Positions 18,405 through 26,562 of a DNA stretch of 64,000 bases are shown piece after piece. Source of the stretch: Moraxella sp. K1664 (GTDB taxonomy: Bacteria; Pseudomonadota; Gammaproteobacteria; Pseudomonadales; Moraxellaceae); the NCBI RefSeq assembly GCF_039693965.1, contig NZ_CP155576.1:868001-932000 (forward strand). Reading direction: 5' to 3'. Each line of letters starts with the position of its first letter. Positions within the stretch are counted from its first letter, which is position 1. The notes under the pieces are model-generated. The model was given only the letters and a program-made list of their open reading frames with translations, did not search any database and was not told the DNA's origin. The position numbers and the translations under genes were made by a program.

Positions 18405-20765
18405 CTATTTAAGCCCCGCCTGTTTCAACAACGCCCCAAAACTCCCCACTTTGGCAGGTTCGTTTTTGGCTTTGTTAAATTCACGTTTTGGCTTATTATT
18501 GGGCTTATTGCTTGGCTTGGCGTTTGTTTTGTCTTTAAATGCTTTATCCGATTTGTCAGACTTTGGCACTTCTTTTTTGTCAGGCGATTTCATAGAAAGC
18601 CCAATCCGCTTTCTTGGCTCGTCCACCGATAGCACACGCACTTTGACAATGTCTTGGGGCTTGACCACGTCCGCAGGGTCAGCCACAAAACTGTCGGACA
18701 GCTCAGAGATATGCACCAATCCGTCTTGGTGTACGCCAATGTCCACAAAACAACCAAACGCAGTTACGTTCGTTACCACGCCTTCTAGCTCCATGCCGAT
18801 TTGTAAGTGTTTGATTTCACTCACATCATCACGGAATTTGGCGGTTTTAAATTCGCCACGGGGGTCGTGAGCAGGTTTGGCAAGCTCGGCAAGCACCGTG
18901 GCAAGCTGACTAAAATTGTCCGTGCTGTCGTTTAGCGATTTGGCAAGGGTTTCATTGCCCAGTACGTCCGACAACGACTTGTCCGCCTTACGCAAAATCT
19001 CATACACCAGCCCATAGCTTTCGGGGTGTACGCCTGTTGCGTCCAGTGGCTCGGTGCCGTCTTTGATACGCAAAAATCCTGCCGACTGCTCAAAGGTCTT
19101 TACGCCCAAACGTGGCACGGCTTTTAGCTCTTCACGGTTTTTAAATGCTCCATTGGTACGGCGGTAGTTCACGATTTGTTGGGCGACATTTTTGTTGAGT
19201 CCTGCAATGTGAGCCAAAATGGCAGGGCTTGCCGTGTTCACGTCCACACCCACCGCATTCACGCAGTCTTCGGTAACTTTGTCAAGGCTTGATTCTAGCT
19301 CGGCTTGATTGACATCATGCTGATATTGTCCCACACCGATTGCTTTTGGTTCAACCTTGACAAGCTCGGACAAGGGGTCTTGCAATCGTCTGGCGATAGA
19401 CACCGCCCCACGCACCGACACATCAAGCTCAGGTAGCTCGCTACTGGCAATCTCACTTGCCGAATACACGCTCGCTCCCGCTTCCGATACCACCACCGCT
19501 TTGGCGGATAGGCTGTTCTCGCTAATGACCGCCTTGACAAGCTCATCCGATTCACGGCTTGCTGTGCCGTTGCCAATGGCGACAAGCTCCACACCATAAT
19601 CAGCGATAAGCTTGGCAATCACCGCCTTTGCCTTGTCGGTCGTGGGGTCGGTAAAGGGGTACACGGTGTCAGTCGCCACGACATCGCCTGTGCTGTCAAT
19701 CACCGCCATTTTTACGCCATGACGGATACCAGGGTCCACGCCTAGGATAACCTTGCGTCCAGCAGGGGCGGTCATGAGTAGGTGTTTTAGATTTTGGGCA
19801 AATACGCCAATGGCGTGCGTTTCAGCGTCCAGTCGTCTCTCGGTCAATAGGCGATGCTCAATCTGTGGTCGCCATTTGGCACTCCATAATCTATCTGCCG
19901 TCTCGCTCAAAAACTGCCCACGCTCGTCCGTATCGCTTGCCCCAAAAGTGGTTTTAATTTGAGCGACAAACGGCTCATCTTCGCCAAGCACGGATAGGAC
20001 AAGCACATTTGCCTGTCTGCCACGAAGCATGGCAAGTAGGCGATGATTGGAGAGCTTGGCAAAGGTTTCGGTATGGTCAAAATAGTCTTTGAATTTCTCG
20101 CCTGTCTCTCGTTTTTCTTCGCCCACAAGCTTAGCGTGAATGCTTGCTGTGGCGTTAAAGCCTGTCCGCACCTTGTCAAACAAATCTAAATTCAACGCCC
20201 ATTCATCAAGGATAATCGCTTGCACGCCTGCTAGTTGTAAATCACGAGTGCTATAATCCACATCAAAGCTCTCGCCTTGCTCATCCGTTACCGTGCTAAC
20301 AGGCGTGTAGTCCGATAGTGCCGTATCCAAGCTTTCCCCTGCCAAAATCCGCTCGGCAATCGGGCGAAGCCCTGCCAAAGTCGCCTTAGCCGACAAGGTA
20401 CGGCGTTTTGGGCGGTAGGGCTCATAAATCGCTTCAAGCTCCAACTTGCTCATGGCGTTTTTGACACGCAGGGTAAGTTCGTCCGTTAGGGCGTTTTGGG
20501 CGGTCAAAAGCTCAAGCACCTTGTTACGGCGAACCGCCAAATCCCGTTCGTGCGTTAGGGCTTTTTCTAGGGTACGAAGCATGCCATCATCAAGTCCGCC
20601 TGTTTTGTCCTTACGATAACGGGCGATGAATGGCACGCTCGCCCCTTCGTCCAGCAAATCAGCAAAGGCTTGAACCTGCTCGGCACGCACGGCATGGTCT
20701 GTGGCAAGTTTTTGGTAGATGGCGGTGTGGTTGATGGGATTAGGGCTTGTGGCTTGGGTATCCAT
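18405..20765 (-). CDS. tex: Tex family RNA-binding transcription accessory protein
   Basis: A 786-residue cytosolic nucleic-acid-binding protein of the Tex/YhgF family. In order: a helical N-terminal domain, a YqgF-like RNase H fold (ILGVDPGIRHGVKMAVID, about residue 340), helix-hairpin-helix repeats (NTASPAILAHIAGLNKNVA, about 510), and a C-terminal S1 domain (GMELEGVVTNVTAFGCFVDI, about 655). A Lys-rich tail follows, longer than in many homologues. It is monocistronic. Its role in transcription is known for the family, and its targets are not visible here. Confidence 0.95.
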   Translation of the reverse strand: MDTQATSPNPINHTAIYQKLATDHAVRAEQVQAFADLLDEGASVPFIARYRKDKTGGLDDGMLRTLEKALTHERDLAVRRNKVLELLTAQNALTDELTLRVKNAMSKLELEAIYEPYRPKRRTLSAKATLAGLRPIAERILAGESLDTALSDYTPVSTVTDEQGESFDVDYSTRDLQLAGVQAIILDEWALNLDLFDKVRTGFNATASIHAKLVGEEKRETGEKFKDYFDHTETFAKLSNHRLLAMLRGRQANVLVLSVLGEDEPFVAQIKTTFGASDTDERGQFLSETADRLWSAKWRPQIEHRLLTERRLDAETHAIGVFAQNLKHLLMTAPAGRKVILGVDPGIRHGVKMAVIDSTGDVVATDTVYPFTDPTTDKAKAVIAKLIADYGVELVAIGNGTASRESDELVKAVISENSLSAKAVVVSEAGASVYSASEIASSELPELDVSVRGAVSIARRLQDPLSELVKVEPKAIGVGQYQHDVNQAELESSLDKVTEDCVNAVGVDVNTASPAILAHIAGLNKNVAQQIVNYRRTNGAFKNREELKAVPRLGVKTFEQSAGFLRIKDGTEPLDATGVHPESYGLVYEILRKADKSLSDVLGNETLAKSLNDSTDNFSQLATVLAELAKPAHDPRGEFKTAKFRDDVSEIKHLQIGMELEGVVTNVTAFGCFVDIGVHQDGLVHISELSDSFVADPADVVKPQDIVKVRVLSVDEPRKRIGLSMKSPDKKEVPKSDKSDKAFKDKTNAKPSNKPNNKPKREFNKAKNEPAKVGSFGALLKQAGLK

Positions 20766-20905
20766 AATATCCTACTTATATGAGAATGATAAATGTGCTA
20801 TTATAACAAGTTTTAGGGGTGTTTGATAGGCACAAATCTACACCTGCATTTACCCGTTTTACCTATTTTACTTTTACCTATTTTACCCATTTTGTCAGAA
20901 GTGCC

Positions 20906-21784
20906 ATGACCGCCTTTACCCTTATCATCTTAACCTTTATCATCGCCAGTATCTTTCATGGGCTGACAGGCATTGGCGTAACACTCATCGCTACCACCGC
21001 TTTGGCAAGTAGCTATCCGATGTCGCACGTTTTGGTGCTGACGGTCATTCCTTGTTTGCTTATCAATTTGGTCGTGTTTTTGGACGGTGGACGGATTGTT
21101 TATTATCTTAAAAAGTACTGGCTCCTTGTGCTGACAAGTTTTGTTGGCAGTTTTATTGGCACAAAACTTGTTTTTATCATCGCATCTCATCATCTACTGA
21201 TTGCGTTAGGGCTACTCATTGTTGGCTATGTCGCCATGCAGTTTGTGGCGATGAGCGTGGGCAAAAATTTTAAACTGCCCAACACCACTCCAAGCCTTGT
21301 GATAAGCGGTACGATTGCAGGGGTGTTGGGCGGAGCCACCAACGCCATGTCGCCCCTGCTCGTGATGTATTTGCTCTCCGCCACCGAATACACCGATGAC
21401 CCAAAAACCGAGCTTATCAAGGCAAGTAACCTATGCTATGTCGTTGGCAAAATCGCCCAGCTTATCGTCTTGTGACAAGCTCTGACTGCCTTGCCCAAAA
21501 ATGACTGGCTGATGATTGGTGTGGCGAGTGTGATGTTTTTACAGCTAATAAAATTGAATTTTACTACGGAAACCGTTCGCCCTAAACTTGTCGAAGGGTC
21601 GGTTTCCGTTATGGTTCGACAGGCTCACCACGAACGGGAACCGTAGTACTTTTTCATTTTGTAGAGTGTATATTTGGGGTTTTATTTTCGGGATAAAATA
21701 TCCCAAGCAATGTTTAAAAAAATCGTGCTTGTCATTTTGCTGATATTGGGCGTGCGGGCGTTAATAAAGGGATTTGGGGCGTGA
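20906..21784 (+). pseudogene. TSUP (TauE/SafE) transporter pseudogene
   Basis: Multi-pass permease of the TSUP family, with the repeated motif pair FHGLTGIGVTLIATTAL and GGATNAMSPLLVMYLLS. The frame stops at an in-frame TGA (21473) after KIAQLIVL, reads on as QALTALPKNDWLMIGVASVMFLQLI, and is then cut by a roughly 110-bp inverted-repeat element. Beyond it the C-terminus resumes as YLGFYFRDKISQAMFKKIVL and ends GVRALIKGFGA. It carries one nonsense mutation plus one insertion, so the gene is dead. The start at 20906 (MTAFTLIILTF) is preferred over the upstream frame. Confidence 0.8.
21550..21660. repeat. Inverted-repeat element, copy A (about 110 bp)
   Basis: The outer ends are inverted copies (AAAATTGAATTTTACTACGG and, from the other strand, AAAATGAAAAAGTACTACGG). 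The core holds CTTGTCGAAGGG and TTATGGTTCGACAGGCTCAC-type text also found in copy B at 36990. It interrupts the TSUP gene. Confidence 0.75.
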
Positions 21785-21790
21785 TTTGCG

Positions 21791-21812
21791 TTTGTAAGCA
21801 TATGCTTACAAA
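21791..21812. promoter_or_regulatory. Perfect 22-bp palindrome upstream of short unit 2
   Basis: TTTGTAAGCAT followed by its exact reverse complement ATGCTTACAAA. The same place in unit 1 (17984) has an imperfect version. The symmetry suggests a dimeric regulator's operator, or the terminator of the dead TSUP gene. Confidence 0.55.
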
Positions 21813-21854
21813 ACTTTGCGATTTTTGCGTATTTTCTTACAGGCCAACTTTTGA

Positions 21855-21984
21855 CATAATACACCCATCAGCAAGGAAGACGGCACATGGTTATACCACC
21901 ACGGATGACCGCTGATACATGAACCATGGATGATGGACGGACTACAAAACCCATACGGTAAGCCCTAACGCAAGTTGGGGCTTT
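21855..21984 (+). ncRNA. Short transcription unit 2 (candidate sRNA or leader)
   Basis: Paralogue of 18048-18187, with the same -10 CATAAT (21855-21860) and leader ACACCCATCAGCAAGGAAG. A short frame of 11 codons (21887-21922, MVIPPRMTADT) follows, and a terminator with a GNRA tetraloop closes the unit. Predicted RNA about 120 bases. Confidence 0.5.
21960..21984 (+). terminator. Terminator of short unit 2
   Basis: A 10-bp stem AAGCCCTAAC / GTTGGGGCTT closed by the tetraloop GCAA, followed by a weak T-rich stretch. Confidence 0.75.
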
Positions 21985-22019
21985 ATCGTTTTTGAAACTT
22001 ACCATTTTTCACTCATCAT

Positions 22020-22112
22020 TAAATCTCTTTCCAAACTAAAAATAAACCTTTATAAGTATTGGGGTTGAAGTTTTTAAAAATCCACAAAAATCGGGGTTTG
22101 GAAAGAAGTCTA
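22020..22112. mobile_element. 89-bp MITE, copy 1
   Basis: Ends AATCTCTTTCCAAAC and GTTTGGAAAGAAGTC, flanked by TA on both sides. The inside is the reverse complement of the copy at 46617-46705 with two mismatches. The ends match those of the IS5-family element at 56380, which probably mobilised it. Confidence 0.8.
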
Positions 22113-22174
22113 TTTTTTCATTGATTTTTACAAATTTTACGTTAAAATTTGCCTTTTAGACATTTGATATACTC

Positions 22175-24103
22175 ATGACACGACACATCACTCGCCGTGA
22201 TTTTTTAAACGGCTCAGCCCTACTCATCACTTCCCTTGCCACAGGCACACTAACCGCTTGCAGTGATGATACTCCCACGCCACAGACAGATACACCCAAA
22301 GCCAGTGGCAACACCCCACCACCCACCGCCAAGACCAGCTCCAACTATCCGCCCGAACTGACAGGCTTGCGTGGCGACCATGCAGGCAGTTATGATGTCG
22401 CTCATGAGATGGCATGGAAAAAAGTACAGTTTGATGTCTCAGGCGAGAGTGTATCAGAGACGGTGGATTTGGTCGTGGTCGGGGCAGGCATTAGCGGGCT
22501 TGCCAGTGCCTATTTTTACCAAAAAAAGTTCCCTAGTGCCAAAATTTTGGTGCTAGACAACCACGATGACTTTGGCGGTCATGCCAAACGCAATGAGTTT
22601 AGTGAGAGTGTTGACGGCAAAGACATTTTTCGCATCAGCTATGGCGGTAGTGAATCCATCGATACCCCAAGCGATTATAGCGATGAAGCCATGGGACTGC
22701 TTAATGAGCTTGGCATTGATGTTCAAAAATTCTACACCTATTATGACCAAGATTATTTTAAAAATCTAGGCATGAACAAGCAGGGCGTGTTTTTTAACAA
22801 AGCCACCTTTGGACAAAGCGTGGTACTGCCCGATGAGCCGAATGCTGACAACGCTGCAGAGTTGTTTGCCAAAGCCCCCTTAGCGGATACAGACAAAAAC
22901 GCCCTGATAGAGCTATACACCACCCCCAAAGACTATTTGGGCGACATGGCACCGAGCGAGCGAGAAGACTACCTGCAATCCATCAGTTATGACAAATTTT
23001 TAAAAGACCACGTCAAACTCCCCCAAGGAGCGATGGCGTACATGGAAGAGATTTGTTTGGAATACTGGGGATTTAACATTGATGGTTTGTCAGCTTATGA
23101 CGCCTTTTATGAAGGCCATGCAGGACTTGAATTATCGGGGCTAGAAGCTGATGACGATGGCGAGAGCGAGCCTTATATTTTTCACTTTCCTGACGGCAAC
23201 GCCTCCATCGCTCGCCTACTGGTCAAAAAGATGATACCCGCAGTTGTCGCCAACCCCGACCACGCCAACGGCAAAAGCGAGATGGAAGCCATCGTACTAG
23301 ATAAATTTGACTACACCAAACTTGACATGCCCGAGCAGTCTGTCAATATCCGCCTAAATACCACCGCCGTCCAAGTCAAAAACATCGAAATCGACGGCAA
23401 AAAGGGCGTGATGATAGGCTACAAAAAGGACGGTAAGCTCTACCGTGTGAACGCTCATCACTGTATTCTAGCATGTCAGCATGGCATGATACCACTCATC
23501 GATAGCGACCTGCCCCAAACCCAAAAGGATGACCATCTACAAAACATCCGTGTACCCATGATTTATACCAAAATCTTGGTCAAAGACTGGCAAGCCTTTA
23601 AAAAGCTCGGTGCATGGCAGTTTTACGCCCCCAAAGCCCCTTACTGCTTTATCATGACCGACTATCCTGTAAGCATGGGCGGTTATCACTGCCCCAAAGA
23701 CCCGAGCGAGCCTATGGTCATTCACATGGTGCGTATCGCTGTGCCTTATGGCACAGGTAAAGATGTGCGTGAAGCCTGTAAAATCGGACGCTCCGAGCTG
23801 TACCGAGCCAGTTATCATGACTTAGAAAAACAAGCCCTTGACCAACTGCGTGAGATGTACGACGTGGCAGGGGAGTCTCTTGATGATAAAATTCTTGCCA
23901 TCACCATCAACCGTTGGGGTCACGGGTATAGTTATGAACAGAATACACTGTTTGATGACGATGATGTTGCTGGCAAAACACTGGACAGTGTCAAACAAGC
24001 TCATGACAATATCCACATGGCAAACTCTGACTCCGACTGGATGCCTTATGCCGATGGGGCAATAGACCAAGCATGGCGAGCCGTCCAAGAGATTAAGGCG
24101 TAA
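22175..24103 (+). CDS. Tat-exported FAD oxidoreductase, spermidine-dehydrogenase-like
   Basis: A 642-residue flavoprotein. The N-terminus has a twin-arginine signal (TRRDFLNGSALLITSLATGT) ending in a lipobox-like LTAC, so the protein is probably exported folded and perhaps lipid-anchored. After a Pro/Thr-rich linker come LTGLRGDHAGSYDVAHEMAW, the FAD-binding VVVGAGISGLASAYFY (about residue 95) and LDNHDDFGGHAKRNEF. This order resembles SpdH of Pseudomonas, which oxidises spermidine. The C-terminus (NRWGHGYSYEQNTLFDDD) is also typical. The amine substrate is inferred from similarity. A terminator follows. Confidence 0.8.
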   Translation: MTRHITRRDFLNGSALLITSLATGTLTACSDDTPTPQTDTPKASGNTPPPTAKTSSNYPPELTGLRGDHAGSYDVAHEMAWKKVQFDVSGESVSETVDLVVVGAGISGLASAYFYQKKFPSAKILVLDNHDDFGGHAKRNEFSESVDGKDIFRISYGGSESIDTPSDYSDEAMGLLNELGIDVQKFYTYYDQDYFKNLGMNKQGVFFNKATFGQSVVLPDEPNADNAAELFAKAPLADTDKNALIELYTTPKDYLGDMAPSEREDYLQSISYDKFLKDHVKLPQGAMAYMEEICLEYWGFNIDGLSAYDAFYEGHAGLELSGLEADDDGESEPYIFHFPDGNASIARLLVKKMIPAVVANPDHANGKSEMEAIVLDKFDYTKLDMPEQSVNIRLNTTAVQVKNIEIDGKKGVMIGYKKDGKLYRVNAHHCILACQHGMIPLIDSDLPQTQKDDHLQNIRVPMIYTKILVKDWQAFKKLGAWQFYAPKAPYCFIMTDYPVSMGGYHCPKDPSEPMVIHMVRIAVPYGTGKDVREACKIGRSELYRASYHDLEKQALDQLREMYDVAGESLDDKILAITINRWGHGYSYEQNTLFDDDDVAGKTLDSVKQAHDNIHMANSDSDWMPYADGAIDQAWRAVQEIKA

Positions 24104-24127
24104 TAAACAGGAAAGCCCAAATAAAAC

Positions 24128-24155
24128 AAAAGAGCTTGAATATCAAGCTCTTTTT
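24128..24155. terminator. Terminator after the FAD oxidoreductase
   Basis: A 12-bp stem AAAAGAGCTTGA / TCAAGCTCTTTT with loop ATA, followed by T. It lies between this gene and convergent recF. Confidence 0.85.
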
Positions 24156-24179
24156 ATCGCTTATGTTATCACACCCTTT

Positions 24180-24195
24180 TGTTTCACGTGAAACA
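24180..24195. promoter_or_regulatory. parS site 1 (perfect), at the recF stop
   Basis: TGTTTCACGTGAAACA, the full ParB consensus palindrome. The recF stop codon TGA lies inside it. Confidence 0.9.
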
Positions 24196-25329
24196 CTCAT
24201 CTGGTGTGATACCACCCTGTTTCACGTGAAACTTTTTAAAATTCTTTGGCTCATGCAGGGCTGATATTTTTTGGGCGACTATCCTTGCCGTCTCGTCTTG
24301 CAAACTGGTTATCATAAGCTGACAAGGCAGTGACAGTAGTGTATCAAGTAGCATATCCATCGCTCCCACATCAAGCTCCGCATCAATGTCATCAACAAGC
24401 ACCACAGGCTGTATCTGCTGATACGCACACATCACTTGTAGTTGCGAGAGTCTTAGGGCGATGATGAGCAGTTTTTTCTCGCCCCGAGAGAGCACATCCA
24501 CCGCCTGACTTTTGACTTGTCCGCCATCGCCAGACTGCTTTAACATCACCATCACATCGGCACGGTGAGCCCCCACACGAGTATAGCCCAGCTCCATGTC
24601 AGAGTCCAAGCGAGACGCCAGTACACAGAGCAGTCCTGCCTTATCATCAAAACCTGCCTGATAGGACAGATAAATATCGCCCTGATAATGTGGTAGCAGT
24701 CGCCCCATCATCTCATCAAAGCACACCTGCCACCGCTCAAAGACCGCCTGCCGACATTGGTGTAGCTTGTCTGCATGATACGCCAGCTGACTGTCCCATG
24801 CCCGCACTTCACCGCCTCGCTCACGCACACGGGGCGATTTTAGTAATAGATTTCGCTGTTTGAGCAGTCGCTGATAGGCAAGCCATTCTCCATAAAACTC
24901 CTGTTTCACGTGAAACGTCAGCCAATCCAACATCTGCCGTCTGGCATGACTGCCCTCTTCTAGCACCGCCATGCCGCTAGGGTCAATGGGTAACACTGGT
25001 AAGGCATAAGTCAGTGGACTTTGAGTGGCTACGGTTTGCCCATTGAGTTTTAACACCGTCGTTGCCAGCTGTCGCTCATCCAGATTTTTTTGCACTGCTA
25101 GCATGTCAGACTCTGTCATCGCCCACACCGTGCAGGATTTTTGATGATGACTGATGTAGCGTTTGGGCTCGTGATGACGAAAAGTTTTACCCCGAGACAA
25201 CAAAAACACCGCCTCTAAAAGCGATGTTTTGCCACTGCCATTACGCCCCACGAACACATTACAGTCAGCGAGTGTCAGACTTATCTGAGCTAGGTTGCGT
25301 ACATGGGTGATTTGAAGCTGTGTGATCAT
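24184..25329 (-). CDS. recF: Recombination/replication repair protein RecF
   Basis: SMC-like ATPase that loads RecA at gaps. Start MITQLQITHVRNLAQISL, 10 bases after dnaN; the open frame extends 19 codons into dnaN but the family start is here. Walker A is VGRNGSGKTSLLEA, the signature region is VLSRGEKKLLIIAL and Walker B is VVLVDDIDAELD. Three parS sites lie in or at the gene, encoding LTFHVKQ in mid-protein, KFHVKQ near the end and the final CFT plus the stop. The C-terminal tail is thus partly written by parS sequence. It follows dnaN in the conserved dnaA-dnaN-recF order, but gyrB is not next. Confidence 0.95.
   Translation of the reverse strand: MITQLQITHVRNLAQISLTLADCNVFVGRNGSGKTSLLEAVFLLSRGKTFRHHEPKRYISHHQKSCTVWAMTESDMLAVQKNLDERQLATTVLKLNGQTVATQSPLTYALPVLPIDPSGMAVLEEGSHARRQMLDWLTFHVKQEFYGEWLAYQRLLKQRNLLLKSPRVRERGGEVRAWDSQLAYHADKLHQCRQAVFERWQVCFDEMMGRLLPHYQGDIYLSYQAGFDDKAGLLCVLASRLDSDMELGYTRVGAHRADVMVMLKQSGDGGQVKSQAVDVLSRGEKKLLIIALRLSQLQVMCAYQQIQPVVLVDDIDAELDVGAMDMLLDTLLSLPCQLMITSLQDETARIVAQKISALHEPKNFKKFHVKQGGITPDECFT
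24218..24233. promoter_or_regulatory. parS site 2, within recF
   Basis: TGTTTCACGTGAAACT, 15 of 16 bases of the consensus, 38 bases from site 1. Confidence 0.85.
24902..24917. promoter_or_regulatory. parS site 3, within recF
   Basis: TGTTTCACGTGAAACG, 15 of 16 bases. It encodes FHVKQ, where other RecF proteins have a similar Phe-His segment. Confidence 0.85.
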
Positions 25330-25339
25330 GCCCTGCCCA

Positions 25340-26482
25340 TCACACACGCATGGGCATGACGACATATTGATAATTGTGGTCATCACCCACTTGATAAATG
25401 CGTGTCGGACTGGTCGGGTGTACCATTTCTAGGCGGATGTCGCCCTCTAACACATTTAGCACAGCACGCAAATAGGACTCATTAAATGAAATCTCAATCG
25501 GCTCACCTGTGTAATTGACCGCCACCTCTTCTCTGGCTTCGTCTTGCTCACGGTTGGTGGAGATGACATCCACCGTCTCGCTTTTGGCAAAGTGCAGTAG
25601 CACGCCAGGGGAGTCTTTGGTGTTCACCACCGCCACCCGACGCAAGACCTCAACCATGCTGTCTTTATTAAAAATGGCGATTTTATCGTTATTGGTTGGC
25701 ATGACACGGCGGTAGTCGGGGAATTTACCCTCAATTAAACGGGCGGTCAAAGATATCATCATCTGCCCACCAAAGTTTAAACTGACGGTCAAAAAGTCGC
25801 TATCTAATCCCAAAGTTACCATGTCGCCATTTTCTTCGGCGGTTTTTAGTAGGTCGGTCAAGAGCTTTTCTAGACCACTGACCGCCTTACCGGGGATAAT
25901 AACTTTGGTTTCATCATGACTGTCCGCCAAGGTTTGATACGCCACTGCCAAACGATGTCCATCGGTTGCCACCGCGGTCAGTTTGTCGCCCTCAATCTCA
26001 AAGAGCAGTCCCGTCAAGTAGTGGCGTACGTCTTGGGTCGCCATGGCAAAGCGGGTGTGCTTGATGAGATTAAATAGGGTATCACGCCCGATTTTGACCA
26101 GCTTTTCTGAACGTGGCTCGCCAATGCTTGGATAATCCTGAGCAGGTAGCGTGCTAAGCATGTATTTACCCTTGCCACTGGTGATGTGACAGCGACTGCC
26201 TGCCACTTCAATGCTGACCATATTATCAGGCAGAGCCTTGCAAATGCCAAAAAACTTATCCGCAGGAATGGTTACCGCCCCTGCTGTCACGCACGCCCCC
26301 TCGGGCAGACTGATGACATTGGTTAGTTCCACCTCCAAATCGGACGCGGTCATCGTCAGGCTTTGTGGTTCTAGCACCAGTTTTAGGTTGCCCAAAATCG
26401 CCATTTGGTGATGATTATCCACCGCCTCAATGATGAGCGTCATGGCTTTGATGAGTAGGGCTTTATCAATGACTAACTTCAT
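25340..26482 (-). CDS. dnaN: DNA polymerase III beta sliding clamp
   Basis: 380-residue ring-forming processivity clamp. It starts MKLVIDKALLIKAMTLIIEAVD, carries the central VATDGHRLAVAY motif near residue 175 and ends YQYVVMPMRV, the usual VMPMR(V/L) C-terminus that completes the partner-binding pocket. The length is close to E. coli (366). It lies 80 bases after dnaA and 10 bases before recF and is probably cotranscribed with both. Confidence 0.97.
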   Translation of the reverse strand: MKLVIDKALLIKAMTLIIEAVDNHHQMAILGNLKLVLEPQSLTMTASDLEVELTNVISLPEGACVTAGAVTIPADKFFGICKALPDNMVSIEVAGSRCHITSGKGKYMLSTLPAQDYPSIGEPRSEKLVKIGRDTLFNLIKHTRFAMATQDVRHYLTGLLFEIEGDKLTAVATDGHRLAVAYQTLADSHDETKVIIPGKAVSGLEKLLTDLLKTAEENGDMVTLGLDSDFLTVSLNFGGQMMISLTARLIEGKFPDYRRVMPTNNDKIAIFNKDSMVEVLRRVAVVNTKDSPGVLLHFAKSETVDVISTNREQDEAREEVAVNYTGEPIEISFNESYLRAVLNVLEGDIRLEMVHPTSPTRIYQVGDDHNYQYVVMPMRV

Positions 26483-26562
26483 AAAAATCCTTAATGTTTA
26501 CAAAAATTTAACATGGCCTATTATAACAAACTTCACACCGCATTTCATGATGGCTGTTACCA

